From Planctomycetota bacterium (lineage in GTDB: Bacteria; Planctomycetota; Planctomycetia; Pirellulales; Thermoguttaceae): a stretch of DNA of 13,348 nt. The first letter of the stretch is position 1. The number at the start of each line of letters is the position of its first letter. Below the pieces are notes generated by a model that saw only the letters and a list, made by a program, of their open reading frames with translations, ran no database searches and was not told the origin of the DNA. The DNA is taken from contig JAEWUR010000334.1 in assembly GCA_023397045.1 (NCBI GenBank), positions 1-13,348 on the forward strand, given 5' to 3'. Of the stretch, positions 7,225 to 13,348 are shown piece after piece. The position numbers and the translations under genes were made by a program.

Positions 7225-7318
7225 GAAGTAGTGGGTAGTGGATAGTGGTTAGTGGATAGAAAAAGCTGACACGGCTACTTCTCGTCCACTGACCACTATC
7301 CACTATCCACTATCCACT
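7215..7318. repeat. Heptad inverted repeat 2 between the MoxR and DUF58 genes
   Basis: The left arm 7236-7256 and right arm 7285-7305 are complementary at 20 of 21 positions across a 28-nt loop. The left arm is built of TAGTGGN units (TAGTGGG, TAGTGGA, TAGTGGT, TAGTGGA). The right side carries complementary CCACTAT units that run to within a few bases of ATG 7322. A second pair lies inside: CGAGAAGTAG (7215-7224, including the MoxR stop codon) is perfectly complementary to CTACTTCTCG (7275-7284) in the loop. The two pairings cannot both form as simple nested stems; together they have the layout of an H-type pseudoknot. Confidence 0.8.
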
Positions 7319-7321
7319 GCC

Positions 7322-8218
7322 ATGTCCACCGCCGAAAAATACCTGAAGCCCGAAGTGATCCGACAGATCAAGCGGCTGGACCTGCGCGCGCAGTTCATTG
7401 TCAAGGGTTTTCTACAGGGATTGCATGCCAGCCCGTTCCACGGGTTTTCGGTCGAGTTCAGCGAGCATCGGAAATATGCGGCCGGCGACGACCCGAAGGA
7501 TATCGACTGGCTCGTCTATGCCAAGACCGATAAGTATTACGTCAAAAAGTTCGAAGCTGAGACCAACATCACAGGCTATCTGGTGATGGATCTGAGCCGG
7601 TCGATGGGCTATACCTATCGTCAGGAGTTGACGAAGTTCGAATACTCGATCTGCCTGGCGGCGGCGCTCTGCTACTTGATGATCCATCAGCAAGACCCGG
7701 TTGGCTTGTTGACCTTCGATCAGAAGATCCGGCAGAGCCTGCGCCCGAAGGCGCGGCGCAGCCACTTGGGCGATGTGCTCTCGTTGCTGGCCAACCTGAA
7801 GCCCGGGGGCGAGACCGATGTGGCCCGAAGCCTGATCCAAGTGTCGGCCATGCTGCGGCACGCGAGCCTCGTGATGATTTTTTCCGATCTGCTGGCCGAA
7901 CCCGGGCCGATTCTCGAATCACTCTACCGGCTTCGGCACGGCGGCCACGACGTAATCCTATTCCACATTCTCGACGAGGCCGAGGTCGATTTCCCGTTCC
8001 ACGGCATGGTCGAGCTGGAGGATCCGGAAACTCAAAACCGCCTGACGCTCGACGCCGACGGGTTTCGTCGGGCGTATCTCGACGAGGTCGAGTCGTTCCG
8101 AAACACCTACCGCCGCGAGTGCTTCCAGGCCGGCATCGACTACGTGCCGCTCGACACCAGCATGCGATTCGATCGGGCACTCGGCGAATACTTGATGCGG
8201 CGGAGTGAGCGGGGGTAA
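7322..8218 (+). CDS. DUF58 / VWA-like protein, MoxR partner
   Basis: The protein has 298 residues, typical for stand-alone DUF58 proteins. The conserved DUF58 block is EFSEHRKYAAGDDPKDIDW at 45-63, continuing through YAKTDKYYVKKFEAETN. A von Willebrand A fold follows, with an intact metal-ion-dependent adhesion site: DLSRSMG (D90, S92, S94), a threonine/aspartate loop GGETDVARS near 165, and IFSDLL with D189. No signal peptide or membrane helix is evident, so it is probably cytosolic, matching its likely partner MoxR just upstream. In this family the VWA domain is thought to serve as an adaptor between the ATPase and membrane VWA proteins. ATG 7322 directly follows the CCACTAT repeat and has no Shine-Dalgarno sequence. 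The next gene begins 8 nt after the stop. Confidence 0.93.
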   Translation: MSTAEKYLKPEVIRQIKRLDLRAQFIVKGFLQGLHASPFHGFSVEFSEHRKYAAGDDPKDIDWLVYAKTDKYYVKKFEAETNITGYLVMDLSRSMGYTYRQELTKFEYSICLAAALCYLMIHQQDPVGLLTFDQKIRQSLRPKARRSHLGDVLSLLANLKPGGETDVARSLIQVSAMLRHASLVMIFSDLLAEPGPILESLYRLRHGGHDVILFHILDEAEVDFPFHGMVELEDPETQNRLTLDADGFRRAYLDEVESFRNTYRRECFQAGIDYVPLDTSMRFDRALGEYLMRRSERG

Positions 8219-8226
8219 GCCGACCG

Positions 8227-10416
8227 ATGACCTTCGTCAACGTTTCACTCTTGGCCGGGACCGCATTGATCGCGTTGCCGATCATTTTGCATCTGGTCAT
8301 GCGCCGCCGGCCGACGTTGATGGAGTTTCCTGCGCTGCGGTTCATCCAGAAGCGGCACGACATGAACCAGCGCAGGCTGCAACTGCGTCATTTGATCCTG
8401 CTGCTCTTGCGCATCGCCGCGATTGCCCTGCTGGCGCTGGCGTTGGCTCGTCCGAGCGTCAAGCTGGCCGGAGCCATCGGCAATCGCGAGGCGCCCGTGG
8501 CGGCCGTGCTGGTGTTCGACGCCGCGCCGCACATGGAATACCGACACGAAAACAAGACGCGGCTCGAAGCCGCGCGCGAAATGGGGCTCTGGCTCGTTGC
8601 CCAACTGCCCGAGCAAAGCGAGGTGGCCGTGATGGACACCCGGCTCGGCACGTTGCCGGCGTTCCAGGTCGATCGTGGCCTGGCGCGCGAGCGGATCTCC
8701 CGGCTCGAAACGGTCTCGAACTCCCAATCGTTGCCGTCGGCCATCACGAGTGCGCTCGATCTGCTGCGCGAGAGTCGTCTCGATCGCAAAGAGTTGTACG
8801 TCTTCACCGATCTTGCGCGCGGCGCCTGGCCCGACACCCAGGCGGTCGCCCTCCAACAGAAACTCGATAAGCTGGCCGACCTCGGCGTGTATGTGATCGA
8901 CGTCGGCGTCGAGCATCCGCTCGACTTTGGGCTGGGCGAAGTGCGGCTTTCGAGCGACGTGCTGTCGAGCCGAAGCGCGCTGGGCATCGAAACCTCGCTA
9001 TCGAGCCTCGGCGATAGCGAACCGCGATCCGTCGAACTGCTCATGCGCGACGACGACGGTGTGCTGCAAAAACGAAGTCAACAGAGCCGTGACGTCACGC
9101 CCGGCGAACGCCAGCCGATCGAATTCCGCATCGGTGGGCTCGACCCCGGCACGCATCAAGGCATGGTCCGGATCGTTGGGCAAGACGGGTTGGCGGCGAA
9201 CGACACGCGGTTTTTCACGGTCGCCGTCAAACCGGCGTGGCGTCTGCTCGTGGCCGCGCCGGCGCCTGCCGAGAGCTATGCGTTGTTCTTCACCGAGGCC
9301 TTGGCGCCCGACCTGTATCGCAAGCGAGGCCAAGCCCGATTCGAATGCGATATCTGCGACGAAACCCAATTGGCCGACCGATCGCTGGACGACTACGCGG
9401 CCGTCTGCCTGTTGGACCCCAAGCCGATTACGCCCGCCGTGTGGAAGAAACTGACCGACTACGCCGCCGACGGGCATGGCGTGGCGGTCTTTTTGGGACG
9501 CAATGCCGTGCCGGTCGATTCGTTCAACGTTCCGCAAGCCCAGGAGTTGTTGCCCGGCAAACTGCTGCGTCAAGCACGACGACCCGATGGCGATCTGTAT
9601 CTCGCGCCGCGCGATGTTCAGCATCCAATTCTCCGGGCGTTCCGCGATGAGGCCGGCGCGATCCCCTGGGCGGCGTTTCCGGTATTTCGCTATTGGGAAC
9701 TCGACGAACCGTCGCCGGAAAAGGGGACAGTCCCCTTTTCTAGCGGCAAAGGGGGACAGTCCCCTTTTCCGGCCGGTGTGAGCGTGGTGTTGCCCTACAA
9801 CAATGGCAAGCCTGCGATCCTCGAACGGCCGATCGGGCGCGGCCGTATGCTGCTAATGACGACGCCCGTCTCGGATCGGCCGAACGAAGAGCCGTGGAAC
9901 CTGCTGCCGGTAGGCGAGGCCTGGCCGTTCCTGATCCTCGCCAATCAGATGGCGAACTACCTGGTCGGCGGCGGCGACTTGCAGTTGAACTACCTGGCCG
10001 GGCAGACCGCCATCTTGCCGATGGAGACCTCGGACCAACGCGTGAGCCTCATGCTGTTCATGCCCGACAAGATGAGTCTGCCCATCTCGGCCGACCTGAA
10101 ACGCGACGAATTGGCCGTCACCGCGACCGAGCAGGTCGGCAACTATCGGCTTCAGGCCGGCGGCGCCTCGGGCGTCGATCTCGGATTCAGCGTCAATTAT
10201 GCCGAAGACCAAACCCAGCTCGACCGATTGAACGACGAAGAGTTGGGCCTGATCTTTGGTCCGGTCAAATATCGCCTCGCCCGGACGCGCGAACAGATCG
10301 ACCGCGACATCAGCCTGGGCCGCGTCGGCCAAGAGCTGTTCCCGCCGCTGATCGTCCTCGTTGCGATCCTGCTGGCCTTCGAGATGCTCGTTGCCAACCG
10401 ATTTTATAAGGAATAA
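8227..10416 (+). CDS. BatA-like membrane protein with degenerate VWA domain and internal palindrome insertion
   Basis: The protein has 729 residues. The N-terminus is the BatA-type double membrane region: VSLLAGTALIALPIILHLV (6-24), the motif RRRPTLMEFPALRFI, then a second helix at 55-75 ending ALARP. A VWA-like domain follows at about 90-235, but its MIDAS reads DAAPH (98-102) instead of DxSxS, so metal binding is doubtful. The middle part (about 240-690) includes an immunoglobulin-like stretch and a glutamine-amidotransferase-like region without an obvious catalytic triad (RPIGRGRMLLMTTPVSD). A final helix PPLIVLVAILLAFEMLVANRF anchors the C-terminus. Residues about 497-515 (PEKGTVPFSSGKGGQSPFPA) are encoded by a double palindrome and look like an in-frame insertion. 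It follows DUF58 by 8 nt, so translation is probably coupled. It likely forms a membrane complex with the other VWA protein of the operon. Confidence 0.88.
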   Translation: MTFVNVSLLAGTALIALPIILHLVMRRRPTLMEFPALRFIQKRHDMNQRRLQLRHLILLLLRIAAIALLALALARPSVKLAGAIGNREAPVAAVLVFDAAPHMEYRHENKTRLEAAREMGLWLVAQLPEQSEVAVMDTRLGTLPAFQVDRGLARERISRLETVSNSQSLPSAITSALDLLRESRLDRKELYVFTDLARGAWPDTQAVALQQKLDKLADLGVYVIDVGVEHPLDFGLGEVRLSSDVLSSRSALGIETSLSSLGDSEPRSVELLMRDDDGVLQKRSQQSRDVTPGERQPIEFRIGGLDPGTHQGMVRIVGQDGLAANDTRFFTVAVKPAWRLLVAAPAPAESYALFFTEALAPDLYRKRGQARFECDICDETQLADRSLDDYAAVCLLDPKPITPAVWKKLTDYAADGHGVAVFLGRNAVPVDSFNVPQAQELLPGKLLRQARRPDGDLYLAPRDVQHPILRAFRDEAGAIPWAAFPVFRYWELDEPSPEKGTVPFSSGKGGQSPFPAGVSVVLPYNNGKPAILERPIGRGRMLLMTTPVSDRPNEEPWNLLPVGEAWPFLILANQMANYLVGGGDLQLNYLAGQTAILPMETSDQRVSLMLFMPDKMSLPISADLKRDELAVTATEQVGNYRLQAGGASGVDLGFSVNYAEDQTQLDRLNDEELGLIFGPVKYRLARTREQIDRDISLGRVGQELFPPLIVLVAILLAFEMLVANRFYKE
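9715..9772. repeat. REP-like double palindrome inserted in the BatA-like coding sequence
   Basis: An 18-nt unit, GGGGACAGTCCCCTTTTC, occurs exactly twice (9723-9740 and 9752-9769). Each copy is itself palindromic around GGGGAC-A-GTCCCC, with 11-bp arms in the first copy. The outer segments 9715-9735 and 9752-9772 are also inverted repeats of each other, with only the central base mismatched. The block keeps the reading frame and encodes a low-complexity linker. The structure is like a BIME/REP pair or the in-frame palindromic elements of Rickettsia. No transposase is present in the window. Confidence 0.8.
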
Positions 10417-10453
10417 CCCACCGCCGGTATCGGAGAATCGATAGGATCTCGCT

Positions 10454-10484
10454 ATCTTGAGGTCGCAATTGGCGACCTCAAGAT
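10454..10484. repeat. Near-perfect 31-nt palindrome upstream of the ORF6N gene
   Basis: Arms ATCTTGAGGTCGC (10454-10466) and GCGACCTCAAGAT (10472-10484) are perfect complements around a 5-nt loop, 45 bp before the ORF6N start codon. The site shares TTGAGGT and ACCTCAAG flanks and most of the centre with a palindrome inside the ORF6N gene. Read in the frame that begins at 10445, it encodes [15 protein letters not shown] and then a stop, which resembles the ORF6N family motif. It may be an operator of the ORF6N product, a decayed fragment of an older copy, or the core of a mobile unit. Confidence 0.8.
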
Positions 10485-10529
10485 TTGGATAACCAGCCCT
10501 TGGGCGGGGGTGTTGCGACAAGGAAAATC

Positions 10530-11057
10530 ATGATGGCAGACAACCGTTCCTTGATTCCTGTTGAACAAATCGAGCGTTCGATTCTTGTGATCCGAGGCCA
10601 GAAAGTCATTCTGGATAAAGACTTAGCGTTATTGTACGGGGTTGAGACGAAGTTCTTGGTGCGGGCCGTCAAACGCAATTTTGACCGGTTTCCGTCGGAT
10701 TTTATGTTCCAATTGTCTTCCGAGGAGTTCGACCATTTGAGGTGCCAACTTGGTACCTCAAGTTCCCGGGGCGGTCGCCGGTACGCACCCTATGCCTTCA
10801 CCGAACAGGGTGTCGCCATGCTGTCGAGCGTTCTGCGAAGTTCTCGGGCGGTATCGGTCAATATCGAGATTATGCGGGCCTTCGTGCGATTGCGACAGAT
10901 GCTTTCCTCGCACGCCGATCTGGCGAGAAAGGTCGAAGCGTTGGAAAAGAAGTACGACAGCCAGTTCAAAGTCGTTTTCGATGCCCTGCGGCAACTGATG
11001 CAGCCGCCAGAACCAAAAGACAAACGCGCGATCGGATTCCATGTTAAACATCCCTAA
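10530..11057 (+). CDS. ORF6N-domain DNA-binding protein inserted in the MoxR/VWA operon
   Basis: The protein has 175 residues. The ORF6N domain spans about 8-105: [20 protein letters not shown] (9-28), [40 protein letters not shown], then the family core [40 protein letters not shown] predicted coiled coil follows ([22 protein letters not shown]), and the protein ends with the family tail [12 protein letters not shown]6N proteins are KilA-N-like DNA binders first known from phages; bacterial solitary copies have no settled function. ATG 10530 is chosen for the upstream AAGGA at 5-6 nt, a stronger Shine-Dalgarno sequence than those of the operon genes. Base use is visibly more AT-rich than in its neighbours. 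The location breaks an otherwise continuous operon, which suggests transfer. The upstream TTG start at 10485 overlaps the palindrome and is not favoured. Confidence 0.9.
   Translation: MMADNRSLIPVEQIERSILVIRGQKVILDKDLALLYGVETKFLVRAVKRNFDRFPSDFMFQLSSEEFDHLRCQLGTSSSRGGRRYAPYAFTEQGVAMLSSVLRSSRAVSVNIEIMRAFVRLRQMLSSHADLARKVEALEKKYDSQFKVVFDALRQLMQPPEPKDKRAIGFHVKHP
10737..10761. repeat. Palindrome inside the ORF6N coding sequence matching the upstream one
   Basis: This 25-nt segment pairs at 11 of 12 positions around its central base. It starts TTGAGGTGCC and ends GGTACCTCAA, and it encodes LRCQLGTS (residues 70-77). Over 26 nt from TTGAGGT to ACCTCAAG it matches the upstream palindrome at 20 positions, and both copies are in the same relative frame. 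Codon choice thus preserves a DNA-level symmetry. Confidence 0.7.
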
Positions 11058-11082
11058 TCCCCAGCCCCTAACCCCTAGCCCC
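11051..11082. repeat. Heptad C-rich repeat 3 before the VWA/amidotransferase gene (G-quadruplex motif on the minus strand)
   Basis: C runs at 11052-11054, 11059-11062, 11065-11068, 11072-11075 and 11079-11082 are separated by 2-4 nt and mostly follow a 7-base period (CCCCTAA, CCCCTAG). The complement has runs of four G's four times in a row plus GGG, which meets a strict G-quadruplex pattern. The last run ends 7 nt before ATG 11090. The ORF6N stop codon (11055-11057) lies inside the repeat. Unlike repeats 1 and 2, no complementary purine arm was found nearby. Confidence 0.75.
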
Positions 11083-11089
11083 TCGCAAC

Positions 11090-13345
11090 ATGTTCCACCT
11101 TTCCTTCTATCCCGTCTTCGACAGCTACCTGTTGGTCGCCGTCGTTGCGCTGGTGCTGATGGGATTGATGTGGTTCGGGCCAAGTCGCGAAAAGACGAGG
11201 CCGTGGGGCAGGGCGGCGCTGGCGATCCTGCGGGCGGTGGTCATTGCGATGGTCATCCTGGCCATGCTCCGCCCGACGTTGATCTACACCCAGACCGAGA
11301 AGCAGGCGGCCACGCTGGTCGTGCTGGCCGATCAGTCGCGAAGCATGTCGGTGCCCGACGCGGTCGGCAACAAGACGCGATGGGACGCCCTGCGCGAGGC
11401 CGTGACCGATGCGTCGTCCGATTTCGCCCGGCTGCAACGCGACTTCGAGTTGAAGGCCTACACCTTCGACGCCGACCTGCACGAGGCGGTCGCCGAAAAT
11501 GGCGCGATCGCATTGCCTGAAAAGCCGGAGGGCAAGGAGACCGCCATCGGAGCCGCATTGGAGGACGTCTTGCGCCGCGAGGCCGGCAAACGGCTCTTGG
11601 GCGTGCTGCTTCTGAGCGACGGCGCGCAACGGGCCTATGCCCCGCGCGACCTGCCGCCGCAGACTGCCGCCGTCCGGTTGAAGCACCTCGGATACCCGAT
11701 GTTCGCGCTGCCGCTGGGCCAATCGCGGGGCCTGGGCCAGGCGAAAGACGTGGCCGTCAAGGATCTGGTCGTTAGTCCGACGGTTTTCGTGAAAAACCAG
11801 TTGGCCATCGACGGTCAAATCCGCGTCGACGGCTATGTGAACGTCGACATTCCGGTCCGCGTGCTGTTCGAGACCTCGCCAGGCAAGATGGAAGTCGTCG
11901 CCCAACAGACCATCAAGGCCGCAAGCGACGGCCAGTTGTTGCCGATCGCGCTGAGCTATGTACCGGAACAGCCCGGCGAGTATCGGCTCACGCTCGAAGC
12001 GGCCGAACAGTCCGGCGAATTGGTCACCACCAACAATCGGCTTAGCACGTTCGTCCAGGTGCTCAAGGGCGGGCTGAACGTCTTGTATCTCGAAGGCGCG
12101 CTGCGCGTCGAACAAAAGTTCATTCGCCGCGCGCTCGAATCGTCGCCCGACATCAAGACCGACTATCTCCGGATCGATCCGCGCGACGCAACGAGCCGGC
12201 CGGCCGACTTGGCCGAGCGATTTGCCCCGGGCAAGTACGACGTCTATATCCTCGGCGACATCGATTCGTCGGCCTTCACCAAGGACGAGTTGACCGCGCT
12301 CAATAAATGCGTCGACGGCGGAGCGGGCTTGATCATGCTCGGCGGGTTCCAGAGTTTTGGGCCCGGCGGATACGGCGAGACGCCGTTGAAAGCCGTGCTG
12401 CCGGTCGGCATGGACCGGCTCGAACGCCAGCAGCCCGACGATCCGGTCCGCACCGATCTGCATTGGCCCGGTCCGTTGGCGATGCGACCGACGTCGTTGG
12501 GCCTGCAACATTTCGCGCTGATGATGGCCGGCGATCGGAACGAGAACGTCAAGATTTGGACGCAGTTGCCGCCGCTGGAAGGCGCCAACAAGTTCCACGA
12601 TCTCGCGCCGGGCGCGGTGGCGTTGGCCGCCGCCGGTCCGGACAAACCGCTGCTGGTCGCCCAGAGTTATGGCAACGGCCGGGTGATGGCCTTCGCCGGC
12701 GATTCGACCTGGCGCTGGTGGATGCATGGACAGGAGGCCACGTTCAAACGGTTCTGGCGTCAGGTCGTGCTCTGGTTGGCACGCAAGGATCAAGCCCAGG
12801 AGGGCTCGGTCTGGATCCGCCTGGCGCAGCGCCGCTTCGCGCCCTCGCAACGCGTCGAGTTCACCGTCGGCGCGAACGGACCGGCCGGCGAACCGTTGGC
12901 CGACGTCACCTTCAAGGCCGAAGTGGTCATGCCCGACGGCGCGCGGCGTCCGTTGCCGTTGGTTCGCCAAGGCGATCAGATGGCCGGTTCGTTCCGCGAC
13001 ACGCAGACGGCCGGCGATTTCGCCATCGAGGTCGAGGCCCACGCGAAGGACAATCCGCTCGGGACGGCCCGGGCGAGGTTCCTTGTCTATCAACAGGACC
13101 TCGAATTGGACAACGCATCGGCCGACGCCTCGATGATGGAGAGCCTCGCCGCGATGACCGGCGGGCGGTCGCTCGCGCCCGAGCAACTGCCCGACCTGCT
13201 CCAACAACTTCTGGACGAAAGCCAGCGGTTCGACGTCCAGCGCGAAACGAAGAAAACGTTCTGGGATACGTGGCCATTCTTCCTGACACTCGTCGGCCTG
13301 CTCGCTATCGAGTGGTATTTGCGCAAACGCTGGGGTATGGTTTGA
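11090..13345 (+). CDS. Membrane VWA protein with glutamine-amidotransferase-like domain (BatB/GATase-type)
   Basis: The protein has 751 residues and is complete. Two N-terminal helices lie at about 12-29 and 43-61, the second ending MLRPT as in Bat-type proteins. A VWA domain follows at about 73-215, with an intact MIDAS: DQSRSM (D81, S83, S85), ETAIGAAL (T151) and LLLSDG (D177). An immunoglobulin-like segment spans about 220-322. Next is a class I glutamine-amidotransferase-like domain: LNVLYLEGALRVEQKFIRRAL at 329-349, YDVYILGDIDSSAF, GAGLIMLGGFQSFGPGGY at 411-428, and SYGNGRVMAFAGDSTWRW. No cysteine sits at the usual nucleophile-elbow position, so it is probably not catalytic. After a beta-rich region, the C-terminus has one helix (FFLTLVGLLAIEWYL). 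It likely forms a periplasm-facing membrane partner for the BatA-like, DUF58 and MoxR proteins. ATG 11090 has no Shine-Dalgarno sequence and follows the C-rich repeat. Confidence 0.92.
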   Translation: MFHLSFYPVFDSYLLVAVVALVLMGLMWFGPSREKTRPWGRAALAILRAVVIAMVILAMLRPTLIYTQTEKQAATLVVLADQSRSMSVPDAVGNKTRWDALREAVTDASSDFARLQRDFELKAYTFDADLHEAVAENGAIALPEKPEGKETAIGAALEDVLRREAGKRLLGVLLLSDGAQRAYAPRDLPPQTAAVRLKHLGYPMFALPLGQSRGLGQAKDVAVKDLVVSPTVFVKNQLAIDGQIRVDGYVNVDIPVRVLFETSPGKMEVVAQQTIKAASDGQLLPIALSYVPEQPGEYRLTLEAAEQSGELVTTNNRLSTFVQVLKGGLNVLYLEGALRVEQKFIRRALESSPDIKTDYLRIDPRDATSRPADLAERFAPGKYDVYILGDIDSSAFTKDELTALNKCVDGGAGLIMLGGFQSFGPGGYGETPLKAVLPVGMDRLERQQPDDPVRTDLHWPGPLAMRPTSLGLQHFALMMAGDRNENVKIWTQLPPLEGANKFHDLAPGAVALAAAGPDKPLLVAQSYGNGRVMAFAGDSTWRWWMHGQEATFKRFWRQVVLWLARKDQAQEGSVWIRLAQRRFAPSQRVEFTVGANGPAGEPLADVTFKAEVVMPDGARRPLPLVRQGDQMAGSFRDTQTAGDFAIEVEAHAKDNPLGTARARFLVYQQDLELDNASADASMMESLAAMTGGRSLAPEQLPDLLQQLLDESQRFDVQRETKKTFWDTWPFFLTLVGLLAIEWYLRKRWGMV

Positions 13346-13348
13346 AAA

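Noticed and set aside
6101..7318. Heptad repeats as a CRISPR array or minisatellite
   Set aside because: Units are 7 bases with no spacers, in inverted arms, and differ between sites.
9715..9772. Assembly or frameshift artefact in the BatA-like gene
   Set aside because: The reading frame is kept through the palindromes and conserved-looking sequence resumes on both sides.
10485..10529. Upstream TTG start for the ORF6N gene
   Set aside because: It begins within the end of the palindrome, has no Shine-Dalgarno sequence, and adds residues not typical of the family. ATG 10530 has AAGGA.
11075..13207. 710-codon open frame on the minus strand
   Set aside because: It lies antisense to the VWA/amidotransferase gene, which has clear domains. 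The predicted protein is arginine/glutamine-rich with no recognisable fold, typical of shadow frames in GC-rich DNA.

Overview
The window looks like a piece of a planctomycete chromosome, probably from the Pirellulales or a related group. This rests on gene content: a signal-peptide protein with prenyltransferase-like repeats and DUF4159 domains, encoded divergently from a MoxR / DUF58 / BatA-like / VWA-glutamine-amidotransferase-like cluster. It also rests on a PEP-CTERM protein beside envelope-polysaccharide genes, moderately high GC, and start codons that mostly lack a Shine-Dalgarno sequence. No rRNA or tRNA gene, CRISPR array, or transposase was seen.

Left part, minus strand (1-5958). 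A Wzz/GumC-type polysaccharide chain-length protein runs off the left edge. Next come a PEP-CTERM sorted secreted protein with a discoidin-like fold, a GT39/ArnT-like membrane glycosyltransferase, and a 795-residue exported protein with two DUF4159 domains. The last two are 12 bp apart and probably co-transcribed. Together the four suggest envelope or exopolysaccharide assembly.

Right part, plus strand (6202-13345). This is a MoxR AAA+ ATPase, a DUF58 protein with an intact MIDAS motif, a membrane-anchored BatA-like protein with a degenerate MIDAS, and a second membrane VWA protein fused to a class I glutamine-amidotransferase-like domain. In characterised relatives, MoxR ATPases act with VWA partners as chaperone-like remodelling machines, and the same is inferred here. 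A small ORF6N-domain gene with different codon use and a good Shine-Dalgarno sequence sits inside this operon, between the BatA-like and VWA/amidotransferase genes.

The non-coding structure is the most unusual part. (1) Three operon genes (MoxR, DUF58, VWA/amidotransferase) are each immediately preceded by a pyrimidine-rich run with a 7-base period, whose complement reads TAG-N-GG-N, in place of a Shine-Dalgarno sequence. Two of these runs are the right arms of large inverted repeats with 20 of 21 arm bases complementary. The third gives a strong G-quadruplex motif on the minus strand. (2) The ORF6N gene is preceded by a near-perfect 31-nt palindrome that resembles a palindrome inside its own coding sequence. 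Read in the matching frame, the upstream copy encodes the family motif LRSQLATS. (3) A double REP-like palindrome is inserted in frame in the BatA-like gene. (4) The divergent intergenic region has an inverted repeat that supplies candidate -35 boxes in both directions.
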